Shown in pieces: positions 1-8,540 of a DNA stretch of 64,000 nucleotides; positions within the stretch are counted from its first letter, which is position 1, and the number at the start of each line of letters is the position of its first letter. The notes below the pieces were generated by a model that saw nothing but the letters and a program-made list of their open reading frames with translations, searched no databases and was not told where the DNA came from. A program made the translations under genes and the position numbers. Source of the stretch: SG8-38 sp041576815 (lineage in GTDB: Bacteria > Myxococcota_A > Polyangia > Polyangiales > Houyiibacteriaceae); the NCBI GenBank assembly GCA_041576815.1, contig JBFGKE010000010.1, positions 1 to 64,000 on the forward strand. The letters run 5' to 3'.

Positions 1-165
1 AGCGCGAGCCCGCAGGGCGAAGCCCGGCGCGGATGCGCCGGCAAGCCCAAGCGAAGCGACGGGCGCGCAGGGAGGATTACGGGTGGGGGTGGGCGGGTCG
101 GATGTAATTAAACCAAACGCTGCCCCCAATCCTGCGACCGCCCCCGTGCCACCGAAGGACACTTA
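1..165. other. GC-rich intergenic stretch with a perfect short hairpin
   Basis: No reading frame here looks like a gene. Bases 24-30 (ccggcgc) and 35-41 (gcgccgg) form a perfect 7-bp stem around a ggat loop, followed by a G-rich tract at about 79-100. This could be the end of a repeat or of a structured RNA that begins left of the window. I recognise no family. Confidence 0.35.
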
Positions 166-172
166 ACCCTTC

Positions 173-197
173 GAAAAAGGGGACTGTCCCCTTTTTC
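173..197. repeat. REP-like palindrome downstream of the patatin gene
   Basis: A perfect inverted repeat with 12-base arms, gaaaaaggggac and gtcccctttttc, lies around a single central t. It sits a few bases beyond the stop codon of the minus-strand patatin gene. On the RNA it would form an A/G-C/U hairpin ending in a U-run, so it could act as a terminator. The 23-base core recurs exactly at 63651-63673, and a relative lies near 51.5 kb, so it is a dispersed element rather than a one-off terminator. Confidence 0.75.
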
Positions 198-200
198 TTC

Positions 201-1121
201 CTACGCCTCGCCGATGCTGCGGACGTTGGGGGCGACGTCGAAGACGCCGCGGCGTTTGGCTTTGGCGAGGATGCGGAGTGCGTCGCGGTAGCCGCGCCGC
301 AGCATCGTTCGCGCGTGGAGACGCGACGTGAACGGCAACCGTCCGAGGTCGGGCGAGACCACGAGGACTTGAATCTGCGGGTACATCTTGTGGATCAAGT
401 CGATGCCGCGCTTTTCTTTCTCGTTCAAGATGATGTTCAGCGACTGCCGCACGACCGCGAGCCCGCCCTGATGGACGAGCGATGGGCTCCCTGCCCGACC
501 GACGTGAGGTCGGTAGACGTTGGAGATGATGACGACATCGGCGCCGGCTTCGACCGCCAAATCGATGCTGAGGGTGCGCACGACTTCACCGTCGACGTAG
601 TACCGATCGCCGATGCGGTGGGGGCGAAAGAGACCCGGCACACACGTCGATGCGGCCACGGCTTTGCTGATCGGCACGTTGTCTCGATAGCCTCGGCCGA
701 ACACCACCCGGCCGCGCCCGTCGACGTCTGCGGCGGTGACCAACAAGTGCTTGTCGAGATTTCGAAAGTCATCGGTCGGGAGCTGTTCGGCTACGAAGCG
801 CTCGAACCGGTCGATCGACACAAGCCCACTCACCAGATAGCCCCAGCTTCGCCGCTGCTCCTGGTTCGGCAAGCCTAGAAAGTATCGCGCCTTGAGCGGC
901 GGCGCTTCGAGCCCTCGCTGCCAAAACGGCCGAAACCAGTCGATCATTTGCGCCGGCGTGTACCCCTGTGTGTAGAAGGCGCCCGCAATCGCACCTGCGG
1001 ACGCACCCACGCATACGTCGGCCTCGATGCCGAGCTCTTCCATCGCCCGGAGAACGCCGATGTGCGCGACGCCTTTGGCGGCACCACCGGATCCTACGAA
1101 AGCGACGCGCGGCCTCACCAT
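201..1121 (-). CDS. patatin-like phospholipase (RssA-type)
   Basis: This is a Ser/Asp-dyad lipid acyl hydrolase of the bacterial patatin family. The N-terminus carries the glycine-rich oxyanion loop (GSGGAAKG), followed by the nucleophile elbow GASAG. The dyad Asp is probably in the later YVDGEV segment, which replaces the usual DGG/DGA. There is no signal peptide, so it is probably cytosolic or membrane-associated. I chose the ATG at 1121 because GGAGG lies just upstream of it; an earlier in-frame start at 1139 would add six residues. At 306 residues it is close to the size of RssA-like single-domain patatins. Substrate and role are not deducible. A REP-like palindrome follows the stop. Confidence 0.85.
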   Translation of the reverse strand: MVRPRVAFVGSGGAAKGVAHIGVLRAMEELGIEADVCVGASAGAIAGAFYTQGYTPAQMIDWFRPFWQRGLEAPPLKARYFLGLPNQEQRRSWGYLVSGLVSIDRFERFVAEQLPTDDFRNLDKHLLVTAADVDGRGRVVFGRGYRDNVPISKAVAASTCVPGLFRPHRIGDRYYVDGEVVRTLSIDLAVEAGADVVIISNVYRPHVGRAGSPSLVHQGGLAVVRQSLNIILNEKEKRGIDLIHKMYPQIQVLVVSPDLGRLPFTSRLHARTMLRRGYRDALRILAKAKRRGVFDVAPNVRSIGEA

Positions 1122-1177
1122 CGACCTCCAAGGTGGCACACGTTACACGCGGAGTCGACGCGCAATTCTTGCAGGCG

Positions 1178-2086
1178 TCAGTCCACCGTGACTGCGGGCG
1201 CCGCGGCTGCTGCTTTTTTGCCGAGATACGATTCGCGCGTCACCTGACGTAGTAGTGGCCTCGCTTCGCGAGATAGCGCAGACCTCGGCCACTTGTTGAT
1301 GAGGAGCTTGAGCGCGTCCCGGGCGGTGTCCAGGTCATCGAGGTCGCGTGCGCAGAGCGCTACGAGCCACCACCCGTCGGGCTGCAGCGACGCATCTGCG
1401 GTTTGGTCCGCCACCTGCTGGGCGAAAACCAAGGCTTCGCCGGGACGCTTTTCGGCGCGAAGGGACGACGCCAGGCTCAACTTGACCGCGGGAACGTGGG
1501 AACCATTGGGATGAAGCTCGATCGCCTCTCGAAAGCGTTGGATCGCCTCGTCGTGCTTTCTGCTTTCGGCGAGCGCGAGCCCTTTTTGGTAAGCCTCCAA
1601 TGAAAGGTCTTGGCGAAACTGCTGCTCGAAATCGCGAAAGACCGCGGCCTCCGCCGGAGAGAGCGCCTCTTTGGCCATCGCTGGATATTCACGAACGACC
1701 TCCGCTCGCTTTCGCGCGCGAACCAGATCGTAAAACTTGGCTGCTCTTGCGGCCGCGGTCGCTCGATCGGAGGCGCGCCGCACTTCGTCACCGAGGTCGC
1801 TCCGGAGCGCTTCGGCCGTCGACTCCGTGCTGCTCATCTCCGAGCGAACGCTGTTGAGCTCGGCATCGAAGTAGAGCTTGAGCCCGGCGAACGACAGGAT
1901 TCCGATGACGGCGATGGCGACCCAGCTGTTCCAGTTCAAGCGACGCTCGTACCCGGCCTGCCGCTTGGAGATCGATTTGATGTCGGCGCCGAGCGCATTG
2001 ACCAGGTTGTTGGTCTTGATGATGAGGCCGCGGCTCTCGACGATCTCCTTCTTGATCTGTCGAACTTCGTCGTCGACGTCTCGCAT
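1178..2086 (-). CDS. membrane-anchored TPR-like protein, function unknown
   Basis: The protein starts with a charged, probably coiled-coil region of about 50 residues. A single membrane span follows (around VAIAVIGILSFAGLKLYF), then a second Ser/Ala/Glu-rich helical stretch, and a C-terminal half resembling two or three tetratricopeptide repeats (EAIQRFREAIELHPNG). The start is taken at the internal ATG, position 2086; another in-frame start lies 12 codons upstream, at 2122. It ends in an Ala/Lys-rich tail. It is divergent from the lipoprotein gene at 2180. A role as a scaffold in an envelope complex would fit the architecture, but that is inference. Confidence 0.7.
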   Translation of the reverse strand: MRDVDDEVRQIKKEIVESRGLIIKTNNLVNALGADIKSISKRQAGYERRLNWNSWVAIAVIGILSFAGLKLYFDAELNSVRSEMSSTESTAEALRSDLGDEVRRASDRATAAARAAKFYDLVRARKRAEVVREYPAMAKEALSPAEAAVFRDFEQQFRQDLSLEAYQKGLALAESRKHDEAIQRFREAIELHPNGSHVPAVKLSLASSLRAEKRPGEALVFAQQVADQTADASLQPDGWWLVALCARDLDDLDTARDALKLLINKWPRSALSREARPLLRQVTRESYLGKKAAAAAPAVTVD

Positions 2087-2179
2087 AAAACCTGGGGTAC
2101 AACCGACCCGGACCCGAGGCAAGGGCAGGCGCTTGACGAGGCAACACCGGCCGCTTACAAGCCCAGGCGAGAGGGTGCC

Positions 2180-2587
2180 GTGGGGTCACGTCTAGTCACG
2201 CTGTTCGCGTTCGCGATCGTCTCCGGCTGTAATCCTCCGGCGGACTATGCGCTGGTGGGAAGCGCATACGTGCCGGCCGCGCACGGAGAAATCGAAACCG
2301 AGAAAATCGATGGCGGTCAGATCCTGGTCTCGGTCATCCTCGACTACCTCGATCCACCCGAAAAGATCGAGCTCGGCCTCACGCACTACGTGGTCTGGTT
2401 CGTCGCGCCTGGGGAAGCTCCGTCGAGGCAGGGCTTGCTCGACTACGACGAGGACGCGCGGGTCGCCAAGGGCTCGTTTCCGACGCTCTTGCGCGAGTTC
2501 GAGCTGCAGATTACCGCTGAAAACAGCGAGACCCCCGAGCGGCCGAGCGATTTACTCGTCAGCTCTCAGAAAATCCGCGAGAAGTAG
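2180..2587 (+). CDS. small lipoprotein, function unknown
   Basis: The start is GTG at 2180, preceded by a purine-rich site (gcgagaggg). The frame stays open far upstream, but only this start yields a classical lipoprotein signal: a hydrophobic stretch ending in the lipobox VSGC, with Cys17 as the predicted lipidated residue. The mature part, of about 119 residues, is acidic and probably beta-rich; I recognise no domain. It ends three bases before efp, so it is probably cotranscribed with efp, but nothing links it functionally to translation. Confidence 0.7.
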   Translation: MGSRLVTLFAFAIVSGCNPPADYALVGSAYVPAAHGEIETEKIDGGQILVSVILDYLDPPEKIELGLTHYVVWFVAPGEAPSRQGLLDYDEDARVAKGSFPTLLREFELQITAENSETPERPSDLLVSSQKIREK

Positions 2588-2590
2588 CTC

Positions 2591-3154
2591 ATGGCAGACA
2601 CCTCAGACATCAAGAAAGGCTTCAAGATGCTGCTCGACGGCGTGCCGTACGCAGTCGTCGATCACCAGTTCGTGAAGCCAGGCAAGGGTCAGGCCTTCAT
2701 TCGCACGCGCATCAAGAACATGATGACGGGCGCGGTGATCGACCGAACCTTCAAGAGCGGCGAAAAGCTCGAAAAGGCGGACACCGAAGAACGCACCATG
2801 CAGTACCTCTATCCCGAGGGAGAAGCGCGCGTGTTCATGGACACTCAAAGCTACGAACAGCTTTCGCTATCGAACGAGCAGCTCGGCGACAACGTCAACT
2901 ACTTGCTCGACGGCACCGAGGTCGACGTGATGCTCTTCGAGGGCCGGCCGATCGACGTGACTCCGCCCACGTTCGTAGAGCTCGAGGTGACCGAAACCGA
3001 GCCTGGGTTCAAGGGCGACACCAGCAGCAACACGACCAAACCCGCCACACTCGAAACCGGTCTGCAGGTCAACGTGCCGTTGTTCGTCAACGCGGGCGAC
3101 AAGCTCAAGATCGACACGCGCACCGGCGAGTACGTGGAGCGCGTCAAAGGCTGA
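2591..3154 (+). CDS. efp: elongation factor P
   Basis: EF-P binds between the P and E sites of the ribosome and relieves stalling at polyproline stretches. The 187-residue length and three-OB-like-domain layout match the family. The loop PGKGQAF carries the modifiable lysine, Lys32. A Lys at this place is the type modified by beta-lysylation (EpmA/EpmB route) or 5-aminopentanolylation, not rhamnosylation, which uses Arg. The next gene is an EpmA homologue, so beta-lysylation is the likely fate here. The C-terminal domain III is complete (GDKLKIDTRTGEYVERV). Confidence 0.97.
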   Translation: MADTSDIKKGFKMLLDGVPYAVVDHQFVKPGKGQAFIRTRIKNMMTGAVIDRTFKSGEKLEKADTEERTMQYLYPEGEARVFMDTQSYEQLSLSNEQLGDNVNYLLDGTEVDVMLFEGRPIDVTPPTFVELEVTETEPGFKGDTSSNTTKPATLETGLQVNVPLFVNAGDKLKIDTRTGEYVERVKG

Positions 3155-3161
3155 GGGCGCT

Positions 3162-4076
3162 GTGTCGGCGCCTGCCGATCCGGCTCTGCTTCGGACGTTG
3201 GAGACTCGCGCGGCGCTGTTGGCAGCCATCCGCCGATTCTTCGCCGAGCGCGATTTCATCGAGGTCGAGACACCCACGGTCGTGCCCTCACCGGGCCTCG
3301 ACCCGCACCTGCGCGCGTTCGAGGTCCGCGACCCGGCTGGGCGATCCGTGGGGTGGCTCGCGACCAGCCCGGAGTATCAGATGAAACGCCTGCTCTGCAT
3401 GGGCGCAAAGCGCGTGTTTCAGCTCTGCCGGAGCTATCGCGCAGAGGAGTACGGCCGGCACCACGAACGCGAGTTCACGATGCTGGAGTGGTATCGCGCA
3501 CCCGCCACTTCGGACGATTTGATCGCCGACACGGAGGCGCTCGTCGCGTTCGCCGCGAAGTCGCTCGGCAAGTGGACGCCCGAGCTGGAGCCCCCTTGGC
3601 CGCGTCTCTCAGTCGACGACGCGCTTCGTGCTCACGCCGATCGAACCGTCGATGCGGTGCTCGTGGACGAGGAGAGCTTCTTTCGCATCTGGGCCGAGGA
3701 GGTGCAGCCTCGGCTCGGCGCGGACCGGCCTGTCGTCGTCACAGACTGGCCTCGCTCGATGGCCTCTCTCGCGAGGATCAAGCCCAATGGCTGCGCGGAT
3801 CGTTTCGAAGCCTTCTTTCACGGAGTCGAGCTCTGCAATGGGTTTGGCGAGCTGACCGACGCCGTCGAGCAGCGCCGCCGATTCGAGCACGACCGGGCGA
3901 CGCGGAAGGCTGCGGGCGCGCCGGTCTACCCGATCGACGAACGCTTCATCGAGGGCTTGCAGCGGGGCATGCCCGAGAGCGCGGGAAACGCGCTCGGGGT
4001 CGATCGACTTCTCATGCTGCTCCTCGGCGCCGAGTCGATCCAATCGACGATGGCCTTTCCGGTGGAGCGGCTTTGA
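3162..4076 (+). CDS. epmA: EF-P-(R)-beta-lysine ligase EpmA (GenX/PoxA family)
   Basis: This is a truncated class II lysyl-tRNA synthetase paralogue of 304 residues without an anticodon-binding domain, the expected form of EpmA. Motif 1 (FIEVETPTVVPSPGLDPHL), motif 2 (FQLCRSYRAEE) and motif 3 (GNALGVDRLLML) are all visible. It starts at GTG, seven bases after efp, and the pair is almost certainly cotranscribed. Known EpmA proteins attach (R)-beta-lysine to the EF-P loop lysine, with EpmB making the beta-lysine; no epmB is in the window. The gene is convergent with mazG. Confidence 0.93.
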   Translation: MSAPADPALLRTLETRAALLAAIRRFFAERDFIEVETPTVVPSPGLDPHLRAFEVRDPAGRSVGWLATSPEYQMKRLLCMGAKRVFQLCRSYRAEEYGRHHEREFTMLEWYRAPATSDDLIADTEALVAFAAKSLGKWTPELEPPWPRLSVDDALRAHADRTVDAVLVDEESFFRIWAEEVQPRLGADRPVVVTDWPRSMASLARIKPNGCADRFEAFFHGVELCNGFGELTDAVEQRRRFEHDRATRKAAGAPVYPIDERFIEGLQRGMPESAGNALGVDRLLMLLLGAESIQSTMAFPVERL

Positions 4077-4086
4077 GCCGCAGGGG

Positions 4087-4872
4087 TCAGGATTCGCGCT
4101 CGGCGGTTTTCGCTCGCTCCCAGAGCACGTCCAGCTCGGCGTCGTCGTAGTCGCGCAGGTCCTTGCCCTCGGATTTCGCGGCGAGCTCGCAGTGGCGAAA
4201 CCGCGTCGCAAAGCGATTGAGCGAAGCCCGCAGTGCCGCCTCCGGGTCGAGCGATTGCTTTCGTGCGTAGGTAGCGAGCGCGAACAGCAGATCCCCGAGC
4301 TCGTGCTCGAGCGCCGCAGCGTCTTTGCGCTCGGCAGCCTCGTCGAGCTCGCGAAGCTCTTCATCGATCTTGTGTCGCGGACCCCCGGCGTCGGGCCAGT
4401 CGTAGCCGACCGCGCTTGCTTTTTCACCTACGCGCACGGCTCTGAGTAGCCCGGGCAAGGCAACTGGGACGCCGCTCAGGGCGCCGCCTGTCTTCTTTTC
4501 GTTCGCCTTGATGGCTTCCCAGCTATTGACGGCGCCGCTCGCGTCCTCGACGCGCTGATCGCCAAAGACCCAAGGGTGCCGCCTCACCAGCTTTTCGCAA
4601 ATCGCGTCGACGACACCATCGACGTCGAACCACCCTTGCCGCTCTGCCAGGGCGGCTTGAAAGACGATCTGCAGTAGCAAGTCCCCGAGCTCTTCGCGAA
4701 GCATCTCCGGCGTCCCTTGATCGATCGCATCGACGACCTCATAAGCCTCTTCGATCACGTATTGGCGAAGCGTCTCGAGAGTCTGCTCACGATCCCAAGG
4801 GCAACCGTTGGGCCCGAGCAGCGTGCGCATCACTTCGACGAGCCGCGACAGCGACTGACCTTTTTCGCTCAC
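4087..4872 (-). CDS. mazG: nucleoside triphosphate pyrophosphohydrolase MazG
   Basis: MazG hydrolyses (d)NTPs to the monophosphate plus pyrophosphate and is thought to clean nucleotide pools or modulate stringent signalling. The N-terminal domain shows the family signature GCPWDREQTLETL and the metal-binding EEAYE...EELGDLL helices. A second, more divergent MazG-like half follows (IDEELRELDEA and LEHELGDLLFAL), as in the two-domain 260-residue enzyme of enteric bacteria. The start is ATG at 4872. It is convergent with epmA, with a 10-base gap, and divergent from the TetR gene. Confidence 0.95.
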   Translation of the reverse strand: MSEKGQSLSRLVEVMRTLLGPNGCPWDREQTLETLRQYVIEEAYEVVDAIDQGTPEMLREELGDLLLQIVFQAALAERQGWFDVDGVVDAICEKLVRRHPWVFGDQRVEDASGAVNSWEAIKANEKKTGGALSGVPVALPGLLRAVRVGEKASAVGYDWPDAGGPRHKIDEELRELDEAAERKDAAALEHELGDLLFALATYARKQSLDPEAALRASLNRFATRFRHCELAAKSEGKDLRDYDDAELDVLWERAKTAERES

Positions 4873-4933
4873 CGGGCGGCTCTAGCACAAGCGGTTGACG
4901 AGCCCCAGCGCCAGGCGTCATGGTCCGGGATTG

Positions 4934-5539
4934 ATGGTGTACGCAAAGAGTGCGATCAGCTCTCAGCAGATCATCGATGCAGCGATCCGGGTTCTCGCGC
5001 GCCAGGGCTATGCTCGAACGAGCCTGCTGGAGATCGCCAAAGAGGCGGGCATGAGCAAGGGCGCGTTGCACTACCACTACCCAACCAAGGAAGCGCTGAT
5101 TCACGCCGTGCTCGAGACGGCGTGCAACGTCGTGCAGGCGCGAACCTTGCAGGCCTGGTCCCCGTCCGACAATCCGTTCGAGGCGCTTCGCAAGTCGCTC
5201 GAAGAGCTTTGGGCAACACGCGTCGAGCGAACCAACGAGGCACTCGTCGTCGCCGATCTTCTGGCCCTCAGCCTCTATGACGAGTCCCTGAGGCCGAAGC
5301 TCGCCGAGTTCTACGAGCTTGGTGCACAGCAGATCCGAGATTATCTCGAGGAGAATCTGATCGCTGTCGGTCTCGAGCCACGGATTCCCCTCGACATCCT
5401 GCCGCGTATCGTAATCGGGCTCTTGGATGGGTTGGTGATGCAGGCTTTTGCCGACCCGGACGCGTTTTCTGCGGACGAGGTGGTCGACGCCGTCCAAGCG
5501 ATCGCGGTCTCGATCTTCACGGGAGGGTCGGGCCAGTGA
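4934..5539 (+). CDS. TetR/AcrR-family transcriptional regulator
   Basis: The N-terminal helix-turn-helix is typical: TSLLEIAKEAGMSKGALHYHYPTKE, read in two overlapping parts, includes the conserved YHYPTKE end of helix 3. The ligand-binding domain of about 140 residues is divergent, as always in this family, so the effector cannot be predicted. The start is placed at ATG 4934; an in-frame TTG at 4895 would add 13 residues that match nothing. The stop overlaps the holB start by four bases (GTGA), so expression of holB is probably coupled to it, an unusual partner for a replication gene. Confidence 0.9.
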   Translation: MVYAKSAISSQQIIDAAIRVLARQGYARTSLLEIAKEAGMSKGALHYHYPTKEALIHAVLETACNVVQARTLQAWSPSDNPFEALRKSLEELWATRVERTNEALVVADLLALSLYDESLRPKLAEFYELGAQQIRDYLEENLIAVGLEPRIPLDILPRIVIGLLDGLVMQAFADPDAFSADEVVDAVQAIAVSIFTGGSGQ

Positions 5540-6519
5540 GCGCACTCGACTCCGTTCGAGCGCAGGATGCCGCCGTGCGCGCGCTTCAGCAGGCCCGAGC
5601 GCGCGGTCGAGTCGGATCGGCCTACCTGTTCGATGGCCCCAGCGGGGTCGGGAAGGAGCTTGCCGCGGTGAGCTTCGCGACCGACGTCGTGGCCGGGGGG
5701 GATCCTCGCATCGTCGACCGAATCGAGTCTGGGACGCACCCCGACGTTCGGGTGTTTCGGCCGCGCGACGAAGGCAAGCGTAACATTCAGGTCGAGGTCC
5801 TGCGCAGCGAGATCTTGCCGCTCGCTCAGTTCGCCCCGTTCGAGGCAAGCGCGACGTTTCTGATCTTCCCCGAGGCAGATGTTTCGTTCCCAGAGTTCCA
5901 GCCCGAGGCCGCAAACGCGCTGCTCAAGACGCTCGAGGAGCCCCGCCCCAACGTTCATTTCATCTTGACGACCGAGCGCCCCGATTCGCTGCTGCCCACG
6001 ATCCGATCACGCTGCCAACGACTTCGTTTCGCGCGGCTACCCGACGCCGCCATCGCCGACATTCTCGCGCGCGAGGGGGTGCCCGATCGGTCGATCGCAG
6101 CGGCTGTGACGCTGAGCGGGGGCCGCGCCGACGTTGCGCTGACGCTTGCAAGAGACGGAACGGTCGAGGAAGTAACGGAGCTCGTCGTCTCGGTCGACGA
6201 CGCGATCGGGGGCTCAGGCCCCGGCTCTCTGGTCGAAATCGCCGAGGAGCTCGCACGGCGCGATGATCTCGAGCTCGTTCTCCTGAGTCTTCAAGCGTTC
6301 TACCGCGACCTCGCGATCAGCGGCCTCGATCTTCCCGACGAGCAACTCGGCTTTCGCGCGCTCGGCGATGATCTTCGTGAGCGCGCTGCTTCGGTGTCCC
6401 CCGATGTGGCCTGCGAGCGGGTGTCGATGATTCTCGAATGCGTTCGATCGATGCAACAGAACGCGAACCGACAGGCATCGCTCGACGCCTTGCTATTTGG
6501 TCTGCGCCGCCTCCGCTAG
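5536..6519 (+). CDS. holB: DNA polymerase III subunit delta prime
   Basis: This is an AAA+ clamp-loader subunit of 327 residues. It has a Walker A-like GPSGVGK near residue 34, the segment ANALLKTLEEP typical of delta-prime/tau, and the SRC sensor motif (IRSRCQRL). GTHPDVRVF corresponds to the region just after the zinc module of classical delta prime. The four-cysteine zinc-binding insertion expected between Walker A and that segment is not present here; the region is shorter and lacks Cys. The GTG start overlaps the TetR stop. The gene lies upstream of metG, and such a holB-metG-tatD order occurs in many bacteria. Confidence 0.9.
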   Translation: MSALDSVRAQDAAVRALQQARARGRVGSAYLFDGPSGVGKELAAVSFATDVVAGGDPRIVDRIESGTHPDVRVFRPRDEGKRNIQVEVLRSEILPLAQFAPFEASATFLIFPEADVSFPEFQPEAANALLKTLEEPRPNVHFILTTERPDSLLPTIRSRCQRLRFARLPDAAIADILAREGVPDRSIAAAVTLSGGRADVALTLARDGTVEEVTELVVSVDDAIGGSGPGSLVEIAEELARRDDLELVLLSLQAFYRDLAISGLDLPDEQLGFRALGDDLRERAASVSPDVACERVSMILECVRSMQQNANRQASLDALLFGLRRLR

Positions 6520-6554
6520 CGTCGCCCGCGATTTTGGCTAGTCTCGGGCGCGAC

Positions 6555-8540
6555 ATGGCACGTCCGTACTACGTCACCACGCCGATCTACTACGTGAACG
6601 ATCGCCCGCACATCGGCCACGCGTACTCGACCGTGGCCGCAGACGTGGTGTCGCGCTACCAGCGTCTTCGGGGAAAGCCCTCCTATTTTCTGACGGGCCT
6701 CGACGAGCACGGCCTGAAGATCGAGCGTCGAGCGCGCGAAGAGGGTCTCGCGCCGCAGGACTTCGTGGACCGGATGGCGGCCCCGTTTCGGCTTGCCTGG
6801 GAAGAGCTCGAGTGCGCGCACGACGGCTTCATTCGAACGACCTCGGCACAGCACCGGGAGAACGTGCAGGCGCTGTGGAAGCTGATGAACGCCAACGGCG
6901 ACATCTATCTCGACGACTACGAAGATTGGTACTGCGTCGGGTGCGAGTCGTTCAAGACGGAGAAAGAGCTCCTGGAGGGCAATCTTTGCCCCATCCACCG
7001 AAGCCCGGTCGAGCGAATCAAAGAGCGGAGCTATTTCTTTCGGCTGAGCAACTACACGAAACCCCTTCTCGATTTCTACGACGCACACCCGGAGTTCGTG
7101 CAGCCCGAAGCGCGTTTCAACGAGGTGAAGTCGTTCGTCAAGGAGGGGCTACGGGACCTCTCGATTTCGAGGACGAGCTTCCGCTGGGGCGTTCCAGTCC
7201 CGGACGACCCCGAGCACGTCGTCTATGTCTGGCTCGACGCGTTGATGAACTACGTGAGCGCGCTCGGTGGTCCGGCCGACCCGGGCGCCGCCCCGCTCTA
7301 CGACGAGTTCTGGCAGGCGTCGGAATCGATCGTCCACATCGTCGGAAAAGACATCTTGCGCTTTCACGCGATCTATTGGCCGGCGTTCTTGATGAGCGCG
7401 GGCATTCGCGTGCCGACACAGATCTGGGCTCACGGCTGGCTCACCGTCAACGGCGAAAAGATGTCGAAATCCCTGGGCAACTTCCTTCCACCGGGCCCCC
7501 TCGTCGAGGCTTTTGGGGCCGACGTTCTTCGCTACTACTTCATGCGGGAGGTCGGTTTCGGCCAAGACGGAGATTTCAGCCATCAAAACCTGATCAACCG
7601 CTACAACGGCGAGCTCGCCAACGGCCGCGGCAATTTGATGAACCGGATCGTCGCCTCCATCCTCAAGAAGCACCTCGACGGGCGCGTTCCGAGCGTGGAC
7701 TTCGATGAGCTCGAGCCACCGGATCGCGCGCTGATCGAGCGCGCGAAGGAGCTTTCCCGAGTCGCAGCGACGCACTTCGAGGCGCTCGCCTTCCATCGGG
7801 CGCTCGATGCGATTTGGGAGCTGGTGTCATCGGCCAACAAGTACGTCGACACGACGGAGCCCTGGAAGCTCGCGAAGCAAGACGACAAGACCCGCCTCCG
7901 ACAGGTCTGTTACACGGTTCTCGAAACGCTTCGTTGGCTTTCGATCCTGCTTTTTCCGGTCATGCCTCGGAAGTGCAACGAGCTCCGCAAGCAGCTCGGC
8001 GCACCGCCACTTCTTCCCATCGAGGAGCTCGACCTGTGGCCGAGCGCCTGGGGCGGGCTCAGGTCGGGCAGCGACACCAAGGCACCCTCCCCACTCTTCC
8101 CACGCTTCGACGAAAGTCAGGAGCGAGCAATTCTCGAGCGTCTCGGAGTGGGCGCTCGCGGCGCAGACGAGCAAGAGGCATCCGCCATGCAACAACCCGA
8201 GCAAGACACCGAATCGTTCATCGAGTACGACGACTTCATGAAGGTCGACCTTCGTGTCGCGGTCGTCAAAACTGCCGAGAAAGTCGAAAAGAGCAAGAAG
8301 CTGCTGAAGCTCACCGTCGACGTGGGCGAGTCGACGCCCCGCCAGATCGTCGCGGGGATTTCCGAGCACTACGCGCCCGAGGATTTGATCGGCCGCCGCG
8401 TGATCATCGTCGCCAACCTGAAGCCGCGAAAGCTGATGGGACTGGAGTCGCAGGGAATGCTCCTCGCCGCGAGCGACGACTCGAGCCTACGCGTGCTCAG
8501 CGTCGACGAGGACGTGGATCCGGGATCCCGGGCGAAGTGA
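6555..8540 (+). CDS. metG: methionyl-tRNA synthetase
   Basis: This class Ia synthetase charges tRNA-Met. The catalytic domain begins RPYYVTTPIYYVNDRPHIGH (HIGH motif) and carries the signature GEKMSKSLGN, with KMSKS at residues 302-306. The zinc knuckle is of the single type (CVGC followed by a Cys/His pair CPIH). The anticodon-binding helical domain is followed by a linker and a C-terminal OB-fold tRNA-binding/dimerisation domain at about 558-661 (FMKVDLRVAVV). The frame is open upstream of ATG 6555, but the canonical N-terminus begins there. The stop overlaps the next gene by GTGA. Confidence 0.97.
   Translation: MARPYYVTTPIYYVNDRPHIGHAYSTVAADVVSRYQRLRGKPSYFLTGLDEHGLKIERRAREEGLAPQDFVDRMAAPFRLAWEELECAHDGFIRTTSAQHRENVQALWKLMNANGDIYLDDYEDWYCVGCESFKTEKELLEGNLCPIHRSPVERIKERSYFFRLSNYTKPLLDFYDAHPEFVQPEARFNEVKSFVKEGLRDLSISRTSFRWGVPVPDDPEHVVYVWLDALMNYVSALGGPADPGAAPLYDEFWQASESIVHIVGKDILRFHAIYWPAFLMSAGIRVPTQIWAHGWLTVNGEKMSKSLGNFLPPGPLVEAFGADVLRYYFMREVGFGQDGDFSHQNLINRYNGELANGRGNLMNRIVASILKKHLDGRVPSVDFDELEPPDRALIERAKELSRVAATHFEALAFHRALDAIWELVSSANKYVDTTEPWKLAKQDDKTRLRQVCYTVLETLRWLSILLFPVMPRKCNELRKQLGAPPLLPIEELDLWPSAWGGLRSGSDTKAPSPLFPRFDESQERAILERLGVGARGADEQEASAMQQPEQDTESFIEYDDFMKVDLRVAVVKTAEKVEKSKKLLKLTVDVGESTPRQIVAGISEHYAPEDLIGRRVIIVANLKPRKLMGLESQGMLLAASDDSSLRVLSVDEDVDPGSRAK

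Noticed and set aside
1610..2179. A long upstream extension of the small lipoprotein frame
   Set aside because: It overlaps the minus-strand TPR protein and matches nothing; only the GTG at 2180 gives a lipoprotein signal.
7814..8536. A long upstream extension of the HEAT-repeat frame inside metG
   Set aside because: It is Arg-rich out-of-frame reading of metG; the HEAT repeats begin after GTG 8537.
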